This document shows, one piece after another, positions 10,732 to 22,794 of a DNA stretch of 64,000 bases (its first letter is position 1; every line of letters begins with the position of its first letter). The notes under the pieces are model-generated. The model worked only from the letters and a program-made list of their open reading frames with translations. It had not been told where the DNA came from and ran no database searches. A program made the position numbers and the translations under genes. Origin of the DNA: Piper betle (taxonomy: Eukaryota; Streptophyta; Magnoliopsida; Piperales; Piperaceae); contig JAURVB010009377.1 in the NCBI GenBank assembly GCA_033002965.1, forward strand, positions 1 through 64,000, given 5' to 3'.

Positions 10732-13716
10732 AACACCTCAATTTTGGTTTACTTAAGAACCGAATCAAAAATGTTACGATCGAGTCGAGTAATATTTAAA
10801 GTTATTTTTCGGTAAGACTCGATCAATATATAAATCGAAACAACCTTCTTGGTGTCAATAGAATGGAAGACACCGTTAAATACACGTCAAAACACATCAA
10901 CATAAATAAAAGTAAGGAAGTAAATAATTGCATGGAGTTTAAGTGTGTGTAGCATTTATCTGTCCTCCCACTAAAGTCGACTCAAGATTGCAAGACCTAC
11001 ATATATTATATTGAAAACGTCAATAACAAATGTTACTAGTCCGAAAAATAACTGATACAACTAGCAAAAGGGTATTCCCTTACCCTTGAAAAATTATGAA
11101 ACTTCAAGATTGCCTCACACTTAGCAACAAGCAAACATACTTAAACAAGTGTCGGCTCGCATGCGCGGCTCATAATCATATTCATACATACAACGTTTAC
11201 GCCCTCACATCTTCATATCGCCCTCTACTGTACTTGGGTGGCAAAAGGAATAGTTAAGTTAGTGCCACAAACTTCGAAAATGCACAACATTACATAGTAC
11301 CCTCATATACTGCACTGCCTCAGGGTTTGAAGGAGTACTACTACGATTCGTACATATCTCTATATAGCTCACTCTCTTATTCGTGAAATCCGTAAAAAAT
11401 GCGCTTACTTATATAATAGGCGTAGAGAAGAGGCTTCTATCATACATTTCTAGAGCTTTAATATGAAAATCAATAAGGATCTCATCCTTGTAGTTTTATT
11501 AAACATGCGTAGAAAACACAGCTAAATGACATGACATCGGAGGGATGCAATAAAATGCCGCCAATATTGTTCTATGTATAAAACATGATTAAACTCAACA
11601 TGCAAGGAGTCAAGCAGAGAGGGAGAGTCCTACGAACTTGTAGTCTAAGCTTCAAGCGTGTCTACACATCTACGGCGAGCTCAGACTCCGAAACCTACAT
11701 CAGAACCCACTACTAAGTAAAATATTAATATTTTTATATGATGCATGTTCGTAACATGTGCTCATATCATCAATACATCCTAATAAAGAAAACAATGCTA
11801 ACAAACCTATAACTAATCATTTCACACGCAAATCGAAACATAATAATACTAAATAATAAATAAATAAATAAATAAATAAAATGCACACATAGATAATTAG
11901 ATAAATAATATACACATAAACAACAACATAAATAATACTCTAATCATAAAATAAAAATATAATTACACTATATAAATATACAGGTAAACACGAGTAAATA
12001 TCAACATATACTAGTGTTAGTAAATATATAAATAAATAAATATATAATAATTCAAATAATAAAAAAATAAACACACAAATAGTTAATACTCATTGATCAT
12101 GAATATTAATAATATCATAGTCATAAAATACAATAAAACGTAAATAAATACAAATAAATAATAACATACATATAATGAACAAATAAATAAATATGTAAAT
12201 AAATAAATACATATATACGATTTAGTAAACATAATAAGACTAATATTCATAAGTAAATATAATATTAATAATAACAAATAATCCAGTAAACATTCATCAT
12301 ATATGATAAACATATAAATAAAACTAAATAAATAAAGAAAAATGATCATAACATCCAATTATACTAAATCATGTGAATATGCATTATAACTAACAAAGAG
12401 GCTCTCGGATTACCGTAAACGGTGTAAGAACGGACGAAAACGTTCTGAAAATAAGCTGAACTGACCAAACCAAGCTGAACCAGACCGAATTGGGTTGGGT
12501 CAACATGGTTTGGGTTAAATAAACTACTGGGCTGGGCCGGCTAGGTTGATGGACATGGCACGAATATGGGCTGGTAGACTCAGGCATGACCAGGTGAATG
12601 CGAACATGGGAAGGCGGTGCCTGTCACTAGAAAATGTCGACGGCAGTGCGGCTGGGGTAGCCGGCGGTTAGGATCAACAAAAAGAAAAATTGCAGAGCTA
12701 TTGGTGGTGTTGACCAGCGGAGTTTGGCCATGGGCTGGCTAGAAAACAGTAAGAAAGAGGGAAGATTGCTGCTGCATGAGGCGACGTCACCGGTGACAAT
12801 CAGGGTCACGGCGATGGTGATGTTGGTCCCAAACCATAGATCTCAGCAAGGAGAAGCCATCGGGGTGGTTGGCTTCACCAAAGGACACTCACCCGCACTA
12901 GAAAATGGCCCAAACTGGTGGCGATGGAAGTGAAAACCGACCACGAAAACATCATCGCAGACAATGGCTACCCGACGTCGGTGGTGATCGTGGGTATGGA
13001 CTGATATCTAGCTGCAAGGTGGCTACCATCGTACCAATTCGGTGGCCGGGGATGAGGAGGAGATTCCCTGACGACGAGCCGAAGTGGCGGCAGCGGCGTT
13101 AGGAGTGTAACTTTGAAAATGGGGGAGAAAACCTCTAAATATTATATATAAAGCTAGGGTTGAGTGGGCGACTCAGATTTTGCCACACGGCACGATCAAA
13201 GAGTCTAACAACTCAGTGGCCTAGTGGACGGAAAGCTCGAATTGAGTTTGTCCAAAGTCAAAACTGACTCGAGTTATAAAAGTTATTCTATAAGGGGGAA
13301 TCAAGGTAAGAAGGCTAAATAATCCTCTAACCCTGAACTCAATCAAGTTGGGCTCACAAGGGCACAATCTAGTAATATGAAATTCATATGCTGCATGCAA
13401 ATGAAATACCCAAAAATCCCAAACGGATACTAAATGCTGCATCAGCCTAGATCTAGGCCTAAAATCTTGGCTAATTAATAAAAATCACATGTATACCTCT
13501 AATATACACTGATAATTCATGCTCTACTGTATATAACTGAAACTATCATATGCATGTCGGGTACACTCAACCTCTATAGCATGCTCATATGGTCATCTGG
13601 GCCTCATACTTATATTAATAAAATTGTTTTGGCTCAAGCTCTCTTGAGTCGACTCGAGATTGCCCAAGTTGGACAAAACTTAAATCGGGTAAAACCCTAA
13701 GCCGAAACTAGGGTTT

Positions 13717-13720
<4 letters not shown>
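10729..13720 (-). mobile_element. Solo Ty3/gypsy LTR A
   Basis: It begins TGTAACACC and ends TTTTGCA, about 2992 bp, with TATAT on both sides. This is consistent with a 5-bp target duplication but weak, because it lies in a TA repeat. Orientation is inferred from the copy with a primer binding site (LTR E), where the element-proximal end reads GTTACA. It contains AT-rich TAAATAAATA tracts (11850-12370) and a GC-rich block (12600-13100). There is no internal retrotransposon sequence on either side, so it is a solo LTR. It aligns as an inverted copy with LTR B. Confidence 0.8.
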
Positions 13721-13779
<59 letters not shown>

Positions 13780-13811
13780 TTTTTCATGGTTATCCCATTT
13801 CCAATTTAAAT
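13721..13811. repeat. TA/AC microsatellite and AT-array remnant between LTRs A and B
   Basis: (TA)n followed by (AC)n to about 13779, then about 30 bases matching the AT-rich host array (TTTTTCATGGTTATCCCATTTCCAATTTAAAT-like). This short spacer is the centre of the inverted LTR pair. Confidence 0.85.
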
Positions 13812-14305
13812 TGTAAAACCCTATCTTCGAGTAAGAGTTTTACATGCTCGTAGTTTTCATTGTACGGACCAGCCTTGAGTCGGTTCTAGCGAGCTCGAGC
13901 TAGAACAATTTCAAGAATATGAGTATGAGGCCTAGATGGCCATATGAGCATGTTATGGAGGCTAAGTATGCCTAACATGCATATGATAATTTCAGTTATG
14001 ATATATTAGAGCATGAGTTATTAGTATATACATGAGGTATACAAATAGTTTTTTATGAGTTATCGAGGGTTTTAAGCCTAGATCTAGGTTGTTTTAGCAT
14101 TTAGTATCTGTTTGATATTTTTAAGGTATCTCATTGTGTGCATCATAGGGATTTCAGATCACTGGATTGTGCCTCTGTAGGCCCAGCTTGATTGAGTTGA
14201 GGGTTTGAGGCTTATTTAGCCTTCTTACCTCGATTCGCGCTAATAGAGTCACTTTTAGGATTCAAGATAGTTTTGACTTTAGACAGTCTTGATCCAAGCT
14301 TTCCA

Positions 14306-14356
<51 letters not shown>

Positions 14357-15761
14357 CATATACACATAGGTGAGCCCAACTAGGCCACGAGTTGTCGGAC
14401 ATTCAAATCGTGTCACGTGGCAAGATCAAAGCTATCCACGTCAGCCCTTACTTTGCCATATTGATTTATAAAAATTTCCCACAATCCTTAGCATTTCCAC
14501 CATTATCGCCGCCACCAATTTAGCTTGCCGCCTGTGGGACCCTAGCCCTCCACCGGCCACCAACTCGGTACGGACGTGACCACATTCTAGCCGGCTATCC
14601 ATCACTATCAGCACCATCATAGTCGCCGTCGGCGACTAAGTTTTTTTTATTACGGTTCATCTCTATCGCCACCAACCTTTTGAGCCATTTTCCAGCGCCG
14701 ACGAGCCACTTTCGACCAATCCAACCACCCAAACAGGTTCATCTTGACGAGTTCTTCATTTTGAGACCACCGATGACCACCGCCACGGCCACAATTGCTG
14801 CTGGCGACATCGTCAAACCAGTCAGCGATACCGCCCTCTTTCTGGCCATTTTCCTGCCAGTCAGTGGCCAGACTCCACCGATCGTCTCCACCAGCATCTC
14901 TGCCTTGATGCCCCTTATTGATCGCGACCGGCGGCACCCCAATCGAATTGCCGTTGGCATTTTCTAGCGACTGGCACCACTGCCCTTCATTTGCCACCTG
15001 CGTTCATGTCTGTTGGTCATGCTCATGTCCATGTCCATCAGTCCAGACTAGCCCGACCGACTTAGCCCAACAGTTTATTTAACTCAAACAAAGTTGACTA
15101 TGCCCAATTCGGTCTGGTTCAGCTCGATTTGATCTAGTTAAGTTTATTTTAGAACCTTTTTCGTCCGTTCTTGCAACATTTTTAGTAATTCAAGAGCCCT
15201 TACAATAGTTTAAATGCATATTCACATTTTTTACCATGTTTGGATGTTATGACTATTTTTCTCTATTTATTAATTATTTTATATATTTATTTATTTATTT
15301 ATTCATGATTATTCATTTTATATTATTTGTATATTAGTTGAGTATGATGAATGATTATGTGGCTAGTTATTATTATTGATAATGTATTTATTCATAGATT
15401 TTTTGTCGTTCATGTTTATCTTCTTTTATTTAATTATTTGATTGATTATTAATTATTTCTTACTCATGTTATTATTATACGTATTTAGTCATATGTTTGT
15501 CTATTTGATATTTATATTAATAATCTTCATGGTTAATTAATATTAGTTATTTATTTATTTATTTATCTATTGATTTATTTATTTAATTATTTGTTTGTTT
15601 ATTTAATTATTTATATGTTTACTGACACGAGTATATATAATATTTACCCTTATCTAGTCGTGTATTTATATAGAATAATTATATTATCATTTTATTATTA
15701 GACTATTATTTATATTCATATATTTATTATTTACTTAATTATCTATGAGTTTATTTATTTT

Positions 15762-15794
<33 letters not shown>

Positions 15795-16935
15795 GTCTTG
15801 ATTTATGTGTTGTATGTTTAGTTGTAGGTTTATTTTACATTGTTTTATTTATTAGGATATATTGATGATATGAGCACACACCATGAGTATGCATTATATA
15901 GGGACATTGGTATTTTACTTAGTAGTGGGTTTCGATCTAAGTTATGAAGTGTATTTTACTTAGCATGCATTATATAGTGTGCTAAGTCCGATATATCGAT
16001 GCTCTCGGACCTTGGACCGCAAGTCCGTATGACTCTCCCTCTCTTCTTGACCCACTACGTGTCAAGTTTAACTGTGTTTTAGACGTAAGACGACATTGGT
16101 TGTATTTTATCGGATCCTTCCGATGTTGGGTTATTTAATCGTGTTTCCTGCACATGTTTAATAAACTACAAGGATGAGATCCCTTGTTAGTTTTCGAACT
16201 AAAACTCCAGAATGCATGATACAAGCCTCTTCCCTAAACCTATTATTATAAAAGTGCGTGCTTTTTAGGAATTTCATGAATAAGAGAATGAGTAGTATGA
16301 AGATATATATGACCATGCTAGTACTCTTTCAAACCCTGAGGTAGTGCGGTGTATGAGGGTACTGCATAATGCAATACATTTCTGGAATTTGTGGCACTAA
16401 CCTAACTGCTCATTTTGCCACTCGAGTACTATGGTGGATAAAATATGGAAGTTGTGAGGGTTTAAGCATTGTATGTACGAATATGAACATTAGCCATGCA
16501 TGCGAGCCAGCACTTGCTCAAGTATTTTTGCTTACCGCTCAATGTTGGCAATCTTGAAGTTTCATAAGTTTTCGTGGGTAATGGAATACCTATTTACCAG
16601 ATTGAATTAATTATTTTTCGGACCAGTAACACTCATGACTAATATTTTTCATATAATGTATGTAGGTCTTGCAAATCCTGAGTCGACTTTGTTGGAATGA
16701 CAAATAAATGTTACACATATTTGAGCTCAACGCATTTATTTTTTTCTTACTTTTACTTATATTGAATGTGTATTGACATATATTTAACAATGTTTTCCAT
16801 TTTCATGACACCAAGTAGGTTGTTTCGATATATTTTATCAATCAAGTCTTACTAACGAAGAACTGTAAACATGACTCAACTCAATTCTAACATGTTTTAT
16901 TCGGTTCTTAGATAAACCGAAATTGGGTTGTTACA
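13812..16935 (+). mobile_element. Solo Ty3/gypsy LTR B
   Basis: TGTAAAACC to GTTGTTACA, about 3124 bp. It is flanked by TAAAT and TAAAC, a 5-bp target duplication with one mismatch, and both flanks continue the AT-rich host array. It is homologous in reverse complement to LTR A along its length: its end (16870-16935) mirrors 10729-10795, the block 16320-16600 mirrors 11080-11340, and 14100-14230 mirrors 13320-13450. It contains a TA microsatellite (about 14310-14354), a GC-rich block (14470-15000) and TTTA-rich sequence (15240-15830). Short open frames in the GC-rich block are not credible genes. Confidence 0.85.
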
Positions 16936-17132
16936 TAAACATTTAAAATTTTTCAAATTAATAAAATTAATCAAAATTTGTAAAAATCTTAAAGTTAAAT
17001 TTTTTTATCCTTATTATGTTTGTAATTTTTGTAGTTAAATAATTCTGAAAATAACATTATAATTAATAGTATTTGAAAAAGACTGATTAGATTTTTCATT
17101 TTAAATATATTTATAATTTAATTAATGAAAAT
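16936..17132. repeat. AT-rich array remnant between LTRs B and C
   Basis: About 197 bp of AT-rich sequence that continues the host array unit from 13811 (AAATTTGTAAAAAT, then a TATCCTTATTATG-like word, then TATTTGAAAAAG). It ends in AAAAT, the left target-site duplication of LTR C. Confidence 0.75.
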
Positions 17133-20019
17133 TGTAAAACCCGGGTTGTCCGCCTATTTTTACTGTCAATTCGGTTGTTACTTGAATTGGGTTAGTAGGC
17201 TCCAGCCCTTTTTGTCGTGGTTTGTATATGATATACTGTAAGTTGATTGGTCATAGCCTCCTTCGGCTTTCGGTATGCCTGTTTGGATGTGGCATGCCCA
17301 ACTTTTTAATGTTTGTGCAATCTAATTGTATATAGATAGATGCTAGGACCGTGTACCTCGAATGTCTTTTGTGTGCTTGCCTTATGTTTGATAACCTTTC
17401 AAACCATCTTAACCCTTTTTGGGACCTGCAGTGCAATTCCTGAGGTGCTCCCGAGACAGTGTAAAGATGTTGGGTAAATTAAACTCTAGTAGTAAATTAC
17501 CTTAAAATAAGTTAACGGTCTTGGATTTCATTAAAGGTTGGTCCACACCTTACGCTTTGTCTCAGTAGCACTGTGACCAATTTTGGGGCCAATTAGGCAG
17601 GATCCTAATTTTATTTGTAAATTTCAAATTTGTTAGGGTCCAGATAGCTTCAGAAACAGCTCATCCAGTGGTCCAACTTGTAAAATCTACTCAGGCTCAT
17701 TTACAAAGTAAATTTAGCCTCGATCTTACTATGCTCAAGCAAAGTGTATTAGCTAACTAGGCTCACTGACCCAAGCCTATTTGGAGTCCTCTAGCCCATG
17801 AATCAACAGTTACAAAATTGGTGCGCAGCCCAGGAACAATGTTCCAACGCCTTAGGGCCAAGCTTAGTGGGCCTTGTTCCCCACTATTGGCCCTTGAGCC
17901 AACCATGGTGGAATTTTCCTATAAACCTTAGAGTGTAAGGGACAAAATATACAAATTTCAGCCCATTTGGACATTTTAAGGCCCATCCAAAACATCATCT
18001 GGTAAGCCCATTCAATTACTAGACTTAATTAAAACCAACTAAGTGAACATAAAACCAAAACCTTAATTAACTTACATAATAAGGTTTAATACTTCACTTA
18101 GGACCTAATTAAGATAATTAAGTGAAGTAAGTGTTGAGCTTGTGTGGAGGCTCTGCCTCATTTTGTCTTTCAATGCGACCCAAATCCTATTTGGTTCCAT
18201 CTCTGTGCTAGGTATTCGTGGGTGAGCTCACCAACTAGAGTACGAAGCTCTACTCACCCAAGTCTGTAGGACTCTCCTTTGCTTGACTCCTTGCGCGTCG
18301 AGTTTAACAGTGTTGAGCTTGTGTGGAGGCTCTACCTTGTTTTGTCTTTTGATGTGACCCAAATCTTATTCGGTTCCATCTCTGTGCTAGGTACCGTGGG
18401 TGAGCTCACCAACTAGAGTATGAAGCTCTACTCACCCAAGTCTGTGGGACTCTCCTTTGCTTGACTCCTTGCGTGTCGAGTTTAACAGTGTTTTAGATGT
18501 AGGATGGCATCAGTAGCATCTTATCGGATCCTTTCGATGTCGGGTCATTTAGTCGTGTTCTCTACACATGTTTAATAAAACTAAAAGGATGAGACCCCTT
18601 GGTTATCAAACTGAAGCTCCAGAAATATATGATACAACCCTCTTCCCTAAACCTATTATATAAGTATGCGCATTTTTATGGATTTCACAAATAAAAGAGT
18701 GACCGGTATGGAGATATGTATGTATCGCAGTAGTACTCCTTCAAACCCTAAAGTAGTGCGGAGTATGAGGGTACAACATAACGCAACACATTTCCGGAAT
18801 TTGTGACACTAACTTAACTTTTCCTTTTCCCATTTGAATACCATGGCGGGTGCAATATAGAGGATGTGAGGGCGTAAGCATTGTAAGTATGAATATGAAT
18901 GTTAGCCGTGCATGCGAGTTGACACTTGTTTAAGCATGTTTGCTTACTACCCAGTGTGAGGAAATTCTGAAGTTTCGTAAGTTCCGTGGGTAATGGAATA
19001 CCCATTTGCTAGCTTGTTATTTTACCTGTAGTTATTCAGACCAATAATGAAATTTATTCAATTATTGAGGTGGTTTTCTATTATATGTAGGTGAGGTTCT
19101 CTGGCGTGGCCGACCTATGTGCATGGATCAAATGGCATAGTGGCGGTGATGGGGTGGCCCTATGTTATGTTGTTTGCTTTAGACAATGTATTTTGTTGAT
19201 GACTATATGATGGGCATATGCCCTAACTATGTGAACCTTGTATGATTCAGATATATGCTATGATGATTGTGCTAGCACGTTTATCTCTATATTATTATAT
19301 TTTACTGTGGAGTTATAATACTTTAGGGTAAGGCTAACCATTGTGTGCAAGGTATATAAGCCCTAGAGTCTTGGAACATGATGAGGAACTAATACATGTA
19401 CACAAAATGTATTTGGCTGAAGTTGTTTGTGTGTCAGAGTAACGTGGATGGAGGAGCTTACGATTCACACCACTTGAAGACCCACGTGAAGTCTGGGTAT
19501 TGCAGTTTGATGCCCTGATACTCGATGATGTCACATAAGTCTTTGACGCTTTAATTATTGCTCACATAGGATATGTGGAACAGGTAACCATGACCCTTGT
19601 TTAAATACTTGCATCATCTTCATGTAACTAATAAGAAGACCTAAGCCAATCACTTGAACTAAGTAGTAACCATATGATACACACAATAACATGCAACCTC
19701 AAAGCTGTAGCAAGGGTGTGCTTCTTCTATAGTTGGGAGTAATCATCACATTTTTAAAATCACATATTCGTAGGGGTGGTTTTACCTCTATTGTGACTAG
19801 GGGTGTTCATATAGGAATCATTTTTTAAGTCTAAAATCTACCTTTGTAGTATGAACTCTGCACGCATTCTAGGAAAACCAAGCCTAGTGCCTATCTTAAG
19901 CCTCCACAGAGGGTTGAGATCCGCTTCCTTAAAGTCTATACGCGATAGCTCAACGAGTAGCTTCCAAATTATAATATCACGATTCGGTTCATCCCTTTGG
20001 GCCGAATTGGCCTGTTACA
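17133..20019 (+). mobile_element. Solo Ty3/gypsy LTR C with exact target-site duplication
   Basis: TGTAAAACCCGGG to CCTGTTACA, 2887 bp, flanked on both sides by AAAAT (17128-17132 and 20020-20024). The flanking AT-rich array is continuous across it. It belongs to the same family as LTR E: the first 300 bp match the minus strand of 30740-31038 and the last 340 bp match the minus strand of 27274-27600. It carries a private tandem duplication of about 179 bp (18131-18309 and 18310-18488). Since LTR:LTR recombination removes the internal part, this is a clean solo LTR. Confidence 0.92.
18131..18488. repeat. 179-bp tandem duplication inside LTR C
   Basis: Two adjacent copies, both starting GTGTTGAGCTTGTGTGGAGG and ending before GTGTT. 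They differ at only a handful of positions, so the duplication is young relative to the LTR. Confidence 0.9.
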
Positions 20020-20654
20020 AAAATAATAATATTAAATTTGGTTTTATAAACTCTTTTTTCATCTTTATTCTATTTCTAATTTAATTAATTAAAAATTCCT
20101 TATTTAATAGTATTAATAAAAATTTGTGAGAATCTAAATGATTAAATTTTCCATCTACTAGTGGAAAAATGCCCTTTCGTCATCAAAAAGTTTGGTGGCA
20201 AGAGTCTTTGTAATCAAAATTTCCACCAAAAGTTTTAGTGATAGAAGCCTCGACATCTAACTAAATCGATGGAAGGGGGTGGGTGGTGCACATAGCCAGG
20301 CCGCGAGGTGGTGGTAGGGGGCGAGTGGCAATGGGCACTGATGGGAGGGCTGAGTGGTAGCGGCAGTGGAAGTGTTAGATGTAACGTGACGGTCTTGACA
20401 ATGGCGGTGGCTGCACGACGGCGGTGGACGCATGGCGGTGATGGTGGACTGGGATGTCGGCGGTGGACGCCGGAAGTGGGGAGGGCAGCGATGGGCGGGG
20501 AGGGATAGGTTGGGCTGTGAGTATGATGGTCATGGATAGGGAGGGCGGTGGTGGATAGGGAGGACAGCAGTGGAGGCGAGGGTGACAGTGGATGCAGCCA
20601 GCCGCATGTCTAGTGGCGATGGATGGGGAGGGTGGCGGTGGACGTGGTTGGCCA
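20020..20654. other. AT-array remnant followed by GC-rich unassigned sequence
   Basis: 20020-20160 continues the AT-rich host array. At about 20158 a new sequence begins with ACTAGTGGAAAAATGCC, which resembles a CACTA transposon terminus with the first C lacking. From 20310 to 20650 the sequence is G-rich (GGTGG/GGCGG words). Open frames here on both strands are low-complexity and I do not call them genes. Confidence 0.4.
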
Positions 20655-20962
20655 TGTAACACCCCAATTTGGTTCACTAGTGAACCGAACAGAAAATGAT
20701 ACCGATGACTGAAACGTTCGCTAATTTACTTAATTCGATCAAGCCAACCCGGATCCACCCTCGACATCTTTAGATCATGATGCAAACATTCAATGCATGG
20801 ATGAGAAGTTTACTCTCTAACGTTGTTCTAGATGCATGATATGAAATGCAATTCATATTCAATAGAAAATAAACACATTAAAATTTCAAAAAAATAACAA
20901 TTTTGAAAACAAAATAGACAGAGTCTCTCCTAAAAGTGCAATGGGACCACCCTGCCAACAAC

Positions 20963-20994
<32 letters not shown>

Positions 20995-22780
20995 ACAATA
21001 AATATGTAAAACAATGCCCAAAACATTGTACTTTCACACAACATTCTCATTATGATCATTTTCATTTCTTGAGTTGGCTCTTGACCTCATTGGATCATCA
21101 TGTTCCATACTATGCATATTAATCATCATTCATAGATCATATCATCATTTTCACACAATAATTCCTCCAATCAGACATCACATTATTCATCCACAATAAA
21201 ATTCATAATAGTTCATCACTTCATATTGTCATTCATTCCATACAACAGGTACATGTGTGCAAGTTACATTGCACTCCTTCGCAGTCCCAACAACGCTCAG
21301 TCATTTAGGTTCTTACCTGCATATATAAGACGAAAAAGTCAGTAACAAGTGTTAATGATTCAGAAATAAATAATAGTCAAACTAGCCCAGGAGAGATGAC
21401 TCTCCAGTTAAAAAAAATCATTCATCTATACTTTTGCATTAGAAACACTCGTAAGGGCACTAATCAGGAGTTGTCATCCTCAGCTTCACAGCATCCCATT
21501 CTGACTCATCAGATGCCTCGACATTTTTAAACAATCCCACACTCGGGAAAATCAATTATCCTAAATCTACATCCTCTGTATAACTGCTTGCCCTTATCAC
21601 GGATGCCAGTACTCTCATGTAGGCACATTCAGTACCCTTTGAATCCACAAGTCTAGACATGTGCTGCATTGCAATACTTGTAATCCTCCACACTTCTCTG
21701 GGTTTGAAGAACTAAAAATGTGGAGTTGTCAGGATTCCTCGGGAATGGAAAAGCCCACTCACCAATCTAGAGCCCGCTTTAACTGACATGTTCAACCGCT
21801 CGCAATGCATGTGAGTCAACTTTCCCTTGTCTCACATCTCACTAGAAAACTGAAAAAACTATACATACATAGGTCTGGGTAGGGATTATAATATATTAGG
21901 TTTGAAGGCATCATGATCTAGATCTGAGTTTTTTAAAACAAATTCGAGGGATCTTATTCTCAAGGGTTATTAATGCGACTAAATGACACGTGTGGAGTGG
22001 GAACAAATAAATCCACTACTCGATACTTCCGCTTACCTATTAAATCAAATCATGATAGAGTGAGAAGCACATACTAGAAGCGAGTCCTAAACAGACATGG
22101 TAGATGCTTAGAAGGTCAAACGAGAAGCGAGTCCTCAACGGACATGGTAGATGCTCCAATAGTGTCCACTCACCTAGGCGGTGAGCACCTACTACGTACC
22201 TACACATCAAATTTGAAAGTTAACGCCCAATGTCTAAATGATGTGTTCACACGTCCTAACTAACGTACTCATATCAAACATTCACATCAATTCACATCAT
22301 GATTTCCTAATTTACATTATAGTTAATTAATAATTCATATTTAATTTACTTAATCTGTTCATTAGCATTTATTTCATGTCATTCAAATCAAGCAGATTCA
22401 TTTTTATTTACAATTAAAATATTTTACTATGTCAATCAATCACATCCTAGCATGTTTTGCTAATAATTATCAATTTTAAATAATTAAGTAAGAGTTAATA
22501 ATACCTCGTGTCGTCAGCGATCAACAATGACTAGGGTTTTTCGCATAGTTTGGGACTTGAATTCGGCACCCAGTGGCGTCCAAAGTTTGATCAGATGCGG
22601 CTGGATGAATTTAGAGAAAATTTGAAATTTTTCGGAAAATTCTAGCAAATCCAATTTTTTGACAATTTTTAGCAGCTTTCCAGCAGTTTTTTGGCGACTT
22701 TCGACAATTTTCTAACGATTTTTCTGGTGAGGTGCTCGGTGCCGTAGGTCAGCACTGGCTCGGCGAGCTCGACACAACCA
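20655..22780 (-). mobile_element. Truncated Ty3/gypsy LTR D
   Basis: It starts TGTAACACCCC at 20655. It is the reverse-complement counterpart of LTR H (52681-55633): 22500-22760 matches 53620-53830, including AACCCTAGTC followed by GCCGA/TCGCTGACGA, and 21500-21830 matches 54500-54720. The 5' part of the LTR (in its own orientation) is missing, and at about 22780 it joins the integrase end of a different gypsy element. A TA microsatellite lies at about 20967-20994. Confidence 0.7.
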
Positions 22781-22794
22781 CGATGATGGCATGC

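Noticed and set aside
12627..14997. Short GC-rich frames in LTRs A and B
   Set aside because: They occupy mirrored positions in the two LTRs and have no domain. Part of the LTRs.
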